Source: SVTX01 sp964526505
GTDB taxonomy: Bacteria; Bacillota; Clostridia; Oscillospirales; CAG-272
Direction of reading: 5' to 3'
DNA: 45,180 nucleotides
Assembly: GCA_964526505.1 (NCBI GenBank)
Contig: CAZGJC010000014.1
Location: 1 to 45,180, forward strand
Shown here: positions 39,617 through 45,180 of the stretch, piece after piece
How positions within the stretch are numbered: position 1 is the first letter of the stretch
How the letters are laid out: every line of letters starts with the position of its first letter
Position numbers and translations under genes: made by a program
The notes under the pieces: model-generated
The model's database searches: none
The model's input: the letters and a program-made list of their open reading frames with translations, nothing else
What the model was told of the DNA's origin: nothing

Positions 39617-39637
39617 TTGACCACATGTTTGACCACA
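39617..39637. repeat. Direct repeat TTGACCACA next to the integrase gene
   Basis: Two copies of TTGACCACA (39617-39625 and 39629-39637) repeat at 12 bp, between the tRNA terminator and the first recombinase gene. Their place fits arm-type recombinase binding sites of the attachment region. Confidence 0.55.
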
Positions 39638-39644
39638 ATGTGAG

Positions 39645-39686
39645 AAAAAGGCTTTCGATTTCTCTGATTCAGAGATTCCGAAAGCC
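39645..39686 (-). terminator. Terminator of the recombinase operon
   Basis: On the minus strand GGCTTTCG (39679-39686) and CGAAAGCC (39650-39657) pair, with an inner CTCTGAATCAGAG palindrome, followed by TTTTTCTC. It ends the transcript toward the tRNA. Confidence 0.75.
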
Positions 39687-39707
39687 CGTTTCTTTGTTTA
39701 CCGCATA

Positions 39708-41150
39708 TTATTTTTTAACCCGTGTGCCGAGCTTTGCTTTCATCTCTTGTATCAGCTCGGAAAGTTTTTGCTCGCATTCTTGTTCGGTATGAGCGTAAAC
39801 ATTCCGTGCGACACGCTTGCCATTCACGGTCGGGGTATATCTGCCCTCCCACGTGTTCTCGCCGATCCGACGGACCGAGCCTGTGCCACGGTGGCGGTAT
39901 TTCGGCTTGTACGGTTCAAATATCGTTTGTTTGGCTTGTTCGGAACTGTTTTCGGGTAGTTGCTCGTCTTTTCCTTTTTCGTCACACAAGGCGAATTTCT
40001 CGCCTGTTGCCGTGCCGAGCGTGCTGTCGATGCAGTCGGCGGCGTCTTGCTTCATCTTTTCGGAGGTGTGGGCGTAGACATTCAAAGTCGTTTCCACGCT
40101 TTCGTGACCGATCGTCGAAGCGAGCGTTTTGACATCCATGCCATAGTGGAAAGCGTGCGAGGCAAATGTGTGACGGAGAGCATGGAACGGTACGTGCTTA
40201 CAACCGGCTCGTTCTAATATCTGTGAAAGTCTCTTTCGGCAAGCGGTCGGATCTCTCGGTACATCCTCTTTTTTCACAGGCGATGGAAACAGCCACTTGG
40301 AATTTGTTTTAGTCCTGTATTCTTTCAGCATTTCAACGATTGGAGACGGCAGGACGATGGTGCGTTCGGATGCTTTCGTTTTGGGCGAAGAAATGATCAA
40401 CTTGCCCTTTTCGAATCGCACTTGCCGTTTGACAGACAGCGTCCCTTCATCAAAGTCGATGTCATCCCACTTCAGCCCGAGCAGTTCTCCTCTGCGAAGT
40501 CCGGTCGACAGGTCGAGCAGGAACATTTCATAAAAACCTTCTATTTGTGCTTGATAGAGCAGTTTTTGCATTTCCTCGGGTGAGAGTATTTTGATCTCCG
40601 TAGATCTTTTCGACGGTAATTTACAGTTAGTTGCAGGATCTTTTGAGATAAATCCCTCATCGACCGCTTTTTGCAAGGCGGCTCGGCAATGGGCGTGGAT
40701 ACTCCGTATGACCGAATCGGAAAGCCCGTTGCCGTTCTGCTCTCGCCGGACAAGTCTGCCGTCAGTCTTCAGTTCGGCATAGAACTTTTCCAGCGTTCCC
40801 GTGGTGATCTTGTTCAATGGAATGTGACCTATCTTTGGGATGATCTGCTTGTAAATACGTTGTTCGTAAGTCTTTTGTGTGTACTCTTTTAAAGCATTTT
40901 TGCAATATGTGCGATACCAATAGTCGATCCGCTCACCGAACGGCATATCAGGAGAGCATTTTGTTCGTTCGGGCACTCCAAGTTCCGCTTTGAGTTTCTT
41001 TAGCTTTTCAATGCATTCCGCTTTTGTTTTTGCGAGAACGTTTTTTGTTTTGGGCAAGCCTCTTTCATCGTATGCGACAACGATCCTGCCTTCCCATCGA
41101 CCGTCCTTGCGTTGTCTTACCGTTCCTGTTCCGCTTTTGCGTTTTCCCAC
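39708..41150 (-). CDS. Tyrosine recombinase with arm-binding domain at both ends
   Basis: 480 residues. The N-terminal AP2-like arm-binding domain (3-58, GTGTVRQRKDGRWEGRIVV) is followed by a SAM-like core-binding domain and the catalytic domain with Arg219 (TGLRRGE), His323 and Arg326 (HALRHTF), His349 (IGHESVETT) and Tyr359 (NVYAHTS). The C-terminus (419-476) repeats the arm-binding fold: RHRGTGSVRRIGENTWEGRY aligns with the N-terminal copy. The start is GTG at 41150, with AAAGGGG 8-14 nt upstream, and overlaps the end of the second recombinase by 34 nt. It integrates or excises the element. All catalytic residues are present. It faces the tRNA-Pro. Confidence 0.9.
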   Translation of the reverse strand: MGKRKSGTGTVRQRKDGRWEGRIVVAYDERGLPKTKNVLAKTKAECIEKLKKLKAELGVPERTKCSPDMPFGERIDYWYRTYCKNALKEYTQKTYEQRIYKQIIPKIGHIPLNKITTGTLEKFYAELKTDGRLVRREQNGNGLSDSVIRSIHAHCRAALQKAVDEGFISKDPATNCKLPSKRSTEIKILSPEEMQKLLYQAQIEGFYEMFLLDLSTGLRRGELLGLKWDDIDFDEGTLSVKRQVRFEKGKLIISSPKTKASERTIVLPSPIVEMLKEYRTKTNSKWLFPSPVKKEDVPRDPTACRKRLSQILERAGCKHVPFHALRHTFASHAFHYGMDVKTLASTIGHESVETTLNVYAHTSEKMKQDAADCIDSTLGTATGEKFALCDEKGKDEQLPENSSEQAKQTIFEPYKPKYRHRGTGSVRRIGENTWEGRYTPTVNGKRVARNVYAHTEQECEQKLSELIQEMKAKLGTRVKK

Positions 41151-42280
41151 GGTTTCAACCCCTTTCCGAGAATATCCGTCAGATAGTTCGTAACGATATT
41201 TGATGCGTTTCGTTGCATATCGGTCGTTACATGTGCGTAAGTGTCAAGTGTGAAGCTTGCCTTACTGTGACCTACGATCTCCGCAAGCGTTTTGGGTGCG
41301 ATCCCCGAGTTTGCGGCATGAGAAGCGAACGTGTGTCGCAGGTCGTGAAAGCGGATGTTGGGAAGTCCTGCCGCCTTGAGTGTGCTTTTCAGTTTGTGAT
41401 ATGCACTGTCAGGTCTTATGGGCTTGCTTGGATCGAGCATATCCGGGAACACCAACTCGCTAATGCTGTTGTACTTTTTATCCGCAAGCATTCGCTTCAA
41501 ACTTTCGGGCAGATAGATGACTCGCTTGCCGTCATCGGTTTTTGTTTCGCCTATAACGAGCTTGCCGTGAACATATTCGATCGAACGTGCTACTTTGAGC
41601 GTGCCTTTTTGCTCGTCAAAATCCTCCCACCTGATACCGCACAGCTCACCTCTCCGCATCCCTGTGAGCAATTCCGTGTAGAACAGGTCGTGCCAGAATA
41701 TATCACTTTCAAGCTGTTTCATGAAGATACCGATCTCGCTTTTGCTCAGCACACGCTTTTCTTTGCGTTGTATCTTCGGCGGTGATGTGCCTTCGGTCGG
41801 ATCTTTCGGAAGCAGACCTTCTCTGACGGCACAAGCAAGTGCAGTATGCAAGATCATGTGGACACCTCGCACCGTGGCTGATGCAAGTCCTTGATCTGAC
41901 AGAGCATTGTATAGCTTTTGAATGTCGGATGATCTGATCTGCGTCAGTTTCTTTTGACCGATGTGCGGTGTGATATGGTTTTTGATATCCGAACGATATC
42001 GTGCATATGTGCTTGCACGCAGGACACCCTGCTTGTATTCGCTCATCCATTTATCGAGCCAATCACAGAGTGTGACAGCACTTCCCTCGGTCAGTTCCAC
42101 GCCGTCATAGCGTGAACGCAGCTCATCAAGCTTTGGCAAAAGTTCTTTTTGCGTTTTTGCAAACACCGAACGGTAGATGAACTTCCCATCCTGCTTTTGA
42201 CCGACGATGATGCGACCTTCCCATCGACCGTCGCTTCTTTTTCGTATCAGCCCGTCACCCGACGGACGTTTTTTACTCAA
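41117..42280 (-). CDS. Second tyrosine recombinase, overlapping the first
   Basis: 387 residues from the chosen TTG at 42280, which has AAAGGAAGTG and a 5-nt gap; an in-frame ATG at 42298 lies before that site and has no ribosome binding site of its own. The N-terminal arm-binding domain (8-60, GDGLIRKRSDGRWEGRIIV) resembles both ends of the neighbouring recombinase. Catalytic residues are Arg209 (TGMRRGE), His312 and Arg315 (HDLRHTF), His338 (VGHSKASF) and Tyr348 (LDTYAH). So this is a complete enzyme too. Its end overlaps the next recombinase start by 34 nt in another frame, implying coupled translation. Two active recombinases in one operon are unusual for such an element. A spacer of about 400 nt with repeats separates it from xis. 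Confidence 0.9.
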   Translation of the reverse strand: MSKKRPSGDGLIRKRSDGRWEGRIIVGQKQDGKFIYRSVFAKTQKELLPKLDELRSRYDGVELTEGSAVTLCDWLDKWMSEYKQGVLRASTYARYRSDIKNHITPHIGQKKLTQIRSSDIQKLYNALSDQGLASATVRGVHMILHTALACAVREGLLPKDPTEGTSPPKIQRKEKRVLSKSEIGIFMKQLESDIFWHDLFYTELLTGMRRGELCGIRWEDFDEQKGTLKVARSIEYVHGKLVIGETKTDDGKRVIYLPESLKRMLADKKYNSISELVFPDMLDPSKPIRPDSAYHKLKSTLKAAGLPNIRFHDLRHTFASHAANSGIAPKTLAEIVGHSKASFTLDTYAHVTTDMQRNASNIVTNYLTDILGKGLKPWENAKAEQER

Positions 42281-42499
42281 TATATCACTTCCTTTCATAT
42301 TTTTCAGTACAAACAATAGCACAAATATCTGACGATATCCAGCCCCAAGTGGTAGAGTTATCACTTCAGACACAAGAATTTTTAATTTTTGATCTGTGCA
42401 AGATACCGAAGGAATCGCTTTGGAATACCATAGTGGCATACGAAAGTGGTGCGAAAATGCCTCAAAACCGTGCTTTTGGAGTCCAAAAGTGCTATAGAA

Positions 42500-42592
42500 C
42501 GGTATACTTTGTGTCACTGCGGTATACAAAGTGGCGCAGTCTCGAAAGATCGACATCTCTCGAAATCTCGCAATATCTCGCTTTTTCTCGCT
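42500..42592. repeat. Iterated short repeats upstream of the second recombinase
   Basis: CGGTATAC occurs at 42500-42507 and 42520-42527 (20-bp step). TCTCG then occurs at 42540, 42558, 42566, 42576 and 42586, at about helical spacing for the last three. The 400-nt stretch 42281-42677 has no gene I can support: an open frame runs through it but lacks family similarity and ribosome binding site. It may bind the excisionase or a recombinase. Confidence 0.5.
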
Positions 42593-42677
42593 AAATCGGT
42601 CGGCTCTGCCGTCCGATGTGGAGAGGAGATGCCGCCTGCGGCATACTCCTTTAACCTGCTTGATAATCGAATTCCTT

Positions 42678-42890
42678 TCAACCGTCAATATCGGTCTGTT
42701 CGTCCAGCCATTCTTTAAGCTTATCCCTCGGAATGATCACTCGCCCCGGCACGAGCCTTAATTTTGGAAATCCCTTGCTTGCCGCCAGCTCATACGCACT
42801 TGAGCGTGAGATCCCGAGCAGTGCCGCCACGTCCATGACCGACAGATACAGTGGCAGTTCATCGAAGCTTTTTATCGTTGATGATCTCAT
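42678..42890 (-). CDS. Excisionase-type helix-turn-helix DNA-binding protein
   Basis: 70 residues. The single domain YLSVMDVAALLGISRSSAY followed by FPKLRLVPGRVIIPRDKLKEW is the MerR/excisionase-like helix-turn-helix (HTH_17 type): a first helix, a turn with GIS, and a beta-wing with the arginine/lysine pair. Such proteins bind DNA near the element ends and steer recombination to excision. GGAGG lies 10 nt upstream of the ATG. It is upstream of the recombinases in the same direction and preceded by an attenuator-like leader. The domain call is confident; the Xis role is inference from context. Confidence 0.88.
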   Translation of the reverse strand: MRSSTIKSFDELPLYLSVMDVAALLGISRSSAYELAASKGFPKLRLVPGRVIIPRDKLKEWLDEQTDIDG

Positions 42891-43031
42891 TGTCTGTTTT
42901 CCTCCTTTCTGCTTTTCTCAAAAGCCGTTTGGCTTTCGGTATGTATTTGAACCGGTGATAATTTGAGCAGCTGCGTTTTCTTTGTTTATTGCAAACCAAT
43001 TTCTAACATGCGAAAACTGTTTTTTGCAAAA

Positions 43032-43192
43032 CAAAAAGACCCGTACTTACAACATGCGAATCACGGTAGCACCAAACAGCGAACGCTTCTGTCCGCTTCA
43101 ACGCTCCGTGCCGATATGTAATATGTAAGTACGAGTCTAACTCGTGTGTGGCACTATGTGTAATTATGTAATTGTTAGTTATGTGTGGGTGC
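43032..43192 (-). ncRNA. Attenuator-like leader RNA upstream of the excisionase gene
   Basis: A transcript from the promoter at 43199-43227 would start near 43192 and meet a long hairpin: TGTAAGTACGAGTC (43124-43137) pairs with GACCCGTACTTACA (43038-43051) over 14 bp with one G-U pair. It is followed on the minus strand by TTTTTG, as in a terminator. Inside are CACGG/CCGTG and direct GAAGCG repeats. The excisionase gene begins 140 nt further on. So either this is a separate small RNA of about 160 nt or a conditional terminator controlling xis and the recombinases. The gap 42891-43308 holds nothing else. Confidence 0.55.
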
Positions 43193-43198
43193 ATTTTT

Positions 43199-43227
43199 AT
43201 TATAGCATATTTGAGGAAAGTTGTCAA
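43199..43227 (-). promoter_or_regulatory. Sigma-A promoter of the leader/xis-int region
   Basis: TTGACA (43222-43227), 17 nt and TATAAT (43199-43204) on the minus strand, both perfect. Confidence 0.8.
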
Positions 43228-43308
43228 GATGTCATATGGCTTCTATTTCCTATCATACTTCAGCAATGAATTTTCAATGTAAAGTATGATTTTGCCCAAA
43301 ATATACGG

Positions 43309-44004
43309 TTAAATATTAAAGCCCAATTGATACATAGCACTATCTTGGTCAGCAGTACGCAAATGCTGTTCTGCTAATGAACGTAAAAGTTCAGCTGTTA
43401 CAGGATAATCAATTTCAATTGATTGTGCATTTAACTTATATCTTTCTGCGATACTTTTTTCATCAGAGCCATCTGAAACATTTCTAACACCGATTGAATT
43501 CATTTTTCCAGCCAAAAAATTACGATTTATTTCTTCGTCATTGTATTCATCTAAAACTCTCATGATAAATTCGTGTGGAAATATTCCATTATGATTGTCA
43601 ATACATCTTCCCAGTATACTACCCAATATATCTGCGTTTTCACCATTAGATGGGAGCATCAGAATATCACAAAATGATTTGAAGTTAGAAAACTGTGAAT
43701 ATGCTATAAAAGGCAACCTATAATCATGCCAAAAGAAAAAATATCCCAATCCATTCCCACTATTGTCTTTAATTTCATTTACTATTTTTAATGGATTGTC
43801 GAAATAAAACCGTGCCATTGCATCAGGAACAAAACTGATAAGCTTATTCGCATAGAGCTTAACGCATATTTGGGCAAACTTTTCCGAATAGAAAAAATCG
43901 TCCAATTTTTTAACCAGTTCATCAATCTCAAAACAACATTGATATCTTTTCTCGGATTGATTATATCCTGCTAATGATATATGCCATATTTTTTTCTTTG
44001 AAAT
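43309..44004 (-). CDS. Hypothetical protein, 5' end missing or non-standard (possibly decayed)
   Basis: The frame runs open from 44016 to the stop at 43309, about 235 residues. The upstream part reads like real protein (KKKIWHISLAGYNQSEKRYQ, then CCFEIDELVKKLDDFFYSEK), so coding extends well beyond the TTG at 43905, yet no ATG or GTG is in frame before a stop at 44017-44019. A start at ATT (44004) or TTG (43905) lacks a good ribosome site, so the gene may be truncated. No domain is recognised: no signal peptide or membrane helix; aromatic and Asn residues are frequent (FPHEFIMRVLDEYNDEEINR, LLRSLAEQHLRTADQDSAMY). Low GC compared with the recombinases suggests another source. Function unknown. 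Confidence 0.55.
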   Translation of the reverse strand: MSKKKIWHISLAGYNQSEKRYQCCFEIDELVKKLDDFFYSEKFAQICVKLYANKLISFVPDAMARFYFDNPLKIVNEIKDNSGNGLGYFFFWHDYRLPFIAYSQFSNFKSFCDILMLPSNGENADILGSILGRCIDNHNGIFPHEFIMRVLDEYNDEEINRNFLAGKMNSIGVRNVSDGSDEKSIAERYKLNAQSIEIDYPVTAELLRSLAEQHLRTADQDSAMYQLGFNI

Positions 44005-44081
44005 ATAATTTTGATATTAAGGATTTGGATATTGATTATGTTATTGCAAAAGATAGTTGCTTGTTAAAACCTATTTAATCG

Positions 44082-44240
44082 TTATCTTCTTCCATGCCCC
44101 GCAAATACTTTGCATTGGTTCGCATGATTGTCTTGATTTGCCCAATACGCATCGTTATTGGGGTTGTTTTGATTTGCGTAATGATCAAGCTGTGATTGTG
44201 TGTGCGTATGTCCCGATACGCCGTGTCCGCCTTTTCCCAT
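44082..44240 (-). CDS. Small Asn/Gln/His-rich protein
   Basis: 52 residues. The ATG at 44240 has AAGGAGG 6 nt upstream and follows the HNH gene by 11 nt, so they are co-transcribed. It starts MGKGGHGVSGHTHTQSQLD, has an Asn/Gln-rich middle, YANQNNPNNDAYWANQDNHA, and ends CKVFAGHGRR. The middle has short repeated words (ANQ three times, PNN/DN). I know similar Asn-Pro-Asn-Asn-rich small proteins from phages and bacteria but no function. Composition argues for an extended or metal-binding (His-rich) peptide. Existence is well supported by translation signals. Confidence 0.7.
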   Translation of the reverse strand: MGKGGHGVSGHTHTQSQLDHYANQNNPNNDAYWANQDNHANQCKVFAGHGRR

Positions 44241-44251
44241 GGTATTCCTCC

Positions 44252-44563
44252 TTATATTTTGTCAATCTCATAGTCTGTTCTTTTGCCTTTAACACGCTTG
44301 GCTCGATAATTATTTCCATTTGCCTTCCAATGAGGAAATGAGTCTGCTTTTTCCTCGTTGGTATCACGATGGCAAATTTCGATATTACCGAGAACGTCAC
44401 TGCCTCCTGCCGACAACGGTCTTACGTGGTCAAGTGTTGGGTGATAAGCACTGTTGGGATTGCCACAAGCCGACTTTTTCATAAGTCGCCCTGCGTAATC
44501 ATAAACGTTTTCTTTTCTGCCGTAAACCTCATTCCACACTTCAATGGTTCGATACTTTGACAT
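44252..44563 (-). CDS. HNH endonuclease
   Basis: 103 residues. The HNH motif is HPTLDHVRPLSAGGSDVLGN then IEICHRDTNEEKAD: Asp45-His46, Asn60 and His65, followed by N69 and K72, the standard order. A Cys-rich N-terminal zinc site is lacking; only two Cys (33, 64) are seen. Such small HNH proteins are phage packaging or homing nucleases, or element cargo. The ATG at 44563 has AAGGAGG 7 nt upstream; the longer frame has no ribosome binding site. A TATAAT lies at 44594-44599. It precedes the Asn/Gln-rich gene. Family call strong, role unknown. Confidence 0.88.
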   Translation of the reverse strand: MSKYRTIEVWNEVYGRKENVYDYAGRLMKKSACGNPNSAYHPTLDHVRPLSAGGSDVLGNIEICHRDTNEEKADSFPHWKANGNNYRAKRVKGKRTDYEIDKI

Positions 44564-44620
44564 TTTGAATGCCTCCTTTCGTTTGGTGCCATTATTATAG
44601 CATTTTCTCTGCAAAAGCAA

Positions 44621-44646
44621 AAGGGTGGCGAACCACCCCTTTTTAG
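44621..44646. terminator. Bidirectional terminator between the ATPase and HNH genes
   Basis: AGGGTGG-CGAA-CCACCC (from 44622) with T-runs on both sides. It ends the minus-strand ATPase transcript. Confidence 0.85.
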
Positions 44647-44648
44647 AA

Positions 44649-45180
44649 TTATATTCGTTTATTTGGCAACTTACTTGCCCATACCAAAACCTTTACCACA
44701 TTTTGAGATGACGGGCTGTTAAATTTCTTGTTTCTATCTCCATTCGGATATGTCGGATAACAATTCCAACTTTTCATTGCTTGATACTCGATGCCTATTT
44801 CATCGCAAACACTTTGCAAATTTTTTATTTTTCTTTCTTTTTGCGTATCACGAATTAAATCGGAAATATTTTTGGCAATTCTGCCCGGCGGAGCTAAAAA
44901 GTATTTTTCCAATACGGATTGAACATCGAAAATATCGTCGCCGACAATATCTTTCATTTGAGAGACGAGTTCTTCATTGGACGAAACACCTGTCACCGCT
45001 GTTCCATTCTCTGTCATAGCAACAAAATAAACGCATTTCCATTCATCCGGAATCAAGTACGGGCTGTGCGTGGAATATACCACTTTGATACCTCGTTTTG
45101 TCAGTTCCGTCAGATCTCGCAGTATCTCACGTTGTGCGATTGGATGAAGCATAGCCGCCGGCTCGTCAATAATGAAGATG
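44649..45180 (-). CDS. AAA-type (RecF/SMC-like) ATPase, partial at the window edge
   Basis: The visible C-terminal 177 residues of a protein whose start lies beyond 45180. The first visible residues IFIIDEPAAMLHPIAQREIL are a Walker B and the following D-loop of the ABC-like ATPase clan (RecF, Rad50, OLD-like), and VVYSTHSPYLIP contains the switch histidine. After that come a mixed section with FLAPPGRIAKNISDLIRDTQ and a C-terminal stretch with no TOPRIM motif. ATPases of this clan with unknown partners are common in phage-defence and mobile-element cargo. The terminator follows. No partner gene can be seen. The class call is confident; the role is not. Confidence 0.8.
   Translation of the reverse strand, partial: IFIIDEPAAMLHPIAQREILRDLTELTKRGIKVVYSTHSPYLIPDEWKCVYFVAMTENGTAVTGVSSNEELVSQMKDIVGDDIFDVQSVLEKYFLAPPGRIAKNISDLIRDTQKERKIKNLQSVCDEIGIEYQAMKSWNCYPTYPNGDRNKKFNSPSSQNVVKVLVWASKLPNKRI

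Larger units (their letters stand above)
39508..45180. mobile_element. One end of an integrated element next to tRNA-Pro (boundary inferred)
   Basis: From the tRNA-Pro 3' end to the window edge there are two tyrosine recombinases, an excisionase-type gene, repeats that look like recombinase arm sites, a decayed gene, an HNH nuclease and an ATPase, all on the minus strand. Base composition changes sharply inside the region: the recombinase genes are GC-richer and 43240-44050 is AT-rich, compared with the chromosome. The far attachment site lies outside, so the end point and the exact left boundary are inferred. Whether it is a prophage, an integrative conjugative element or a genomic island cannot be told. 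Confidence 0.75.

Noticed and set aside
42281..42688. N-terminal extension of the second recombinase by about 130 residues
   Set aside because: The frame is open but the added residues have no family similarity, overlap the excisionase gene end, and a better ribosome binding site precedes the TTG at 42280.
43003..43227. A 74-codon frame across the leader of the excisionase gene
   Set aside because: It begins over the promoter itself, has no ribosome binding site and runs through the terminator stem.
43975..44080. A 34-codon plus-strand frame ending near 44080
   Set aside because: It overlaps the better-supported minus-strand coding frame, and has no ribosome binding site.
1..45180. CRISPR array or insertion sequence
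   Set aside because: No regularly spaced long repeats and no transposase were seen; the short repeats at 42500-42592 are too short and irregular for CRISPR.

Overview
The window looks like the chromosome of a low-to-mid GC Gram-positive anaerobe of the class Clostridia, probably a gut or metagenome-derived Oscillospiraceae-like lineage. The evidence is strong AGGAGG-type ribosome binding sites, many near-perfect TTGACA-17-TATAAT promoters, RNase J, a DnaD/DnaI-type helicase loader pair, Rex, SpoVAC (a spore-former's protein), lipoproteins with Clostridia-like lipoboxes, and a dockerin-like tail on a secreted protein. This assignment is inference from gene content; no rRNA is present.

Layout. 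1-5996: a DUF421 membrane protein, then a leftward operon nth - response regulator - ABC ATPase - ABC permease - one-TM histidine kinase, and a secreted transglutaminase-like protein with a dockerin-like C-terminus. 6054-7023: a stand-alone structured RNA of about 360 nt with its own terminator, and a DUF1292 gene behind a three-hairpin leader. 7092-15417 (leftward): hemW, lepA, a 29-residue Cys-rich membrane peptide, a zinc-ribbon protein, a membrane-anchored SurA/PrsA-like protein and RNase J. 15833-19275 (rightward operon): AbrB-like regulator, galactokinase homologue, small membrane protein, walJ, rlmH. 19337-21375: a DUF4358-like lipoprotein, a lone spoVAC, a coiled-coil protein and a ferritin-like protein. 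21493-26591 (leftward): dCMP deaminase - rimI - tsaD, a cluster of DnaA boxes, then rex - dnaD - dnaC. 26895-28384: DUF3343 plus cysteine desulfurase. 28614-32911: potABCD polyamine importer with a long leader. 32956-35935: nucleotidyltransferase - galE - galM. 36034-39199: Crp/Fnr regulator with a NitT/TauT-type ABC importer.

From the tRNA-Pro(GGG) gene at 39432 to the right edge lies one end of an integrated mobile element. It carries two overlapping tyrosine recombinases, an excisionase-type protein, a promoter-plus-terminator leader upstream of the excisionase, a decayed gene, a small Asn/Gln-rich protein, an HNH nuclease and an AAA-type ATPase that runs off the window. The other element end is not in view.

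The most unusual signals are: (1) a DnaA-box cluster between tsaD and rex, upstream of the helicase-loader genes; (2) the unassigned structured RNA at 6054-6420; (3) the element's control module, with an attenuator-like leader and twin recombinases, one of which has a second copy of the arm-binding domain at its C-terminus; (4) a perfect hairpin lying exactly between the Shine-Dalgarno sequence and the start codon of the cysteine desulfurase. Housekeeping calls (lepA, rnj, tsaD, rex, nth, pot, gal genes) are secure; the functional inferences on regulatory sites are not experimentally supported here.
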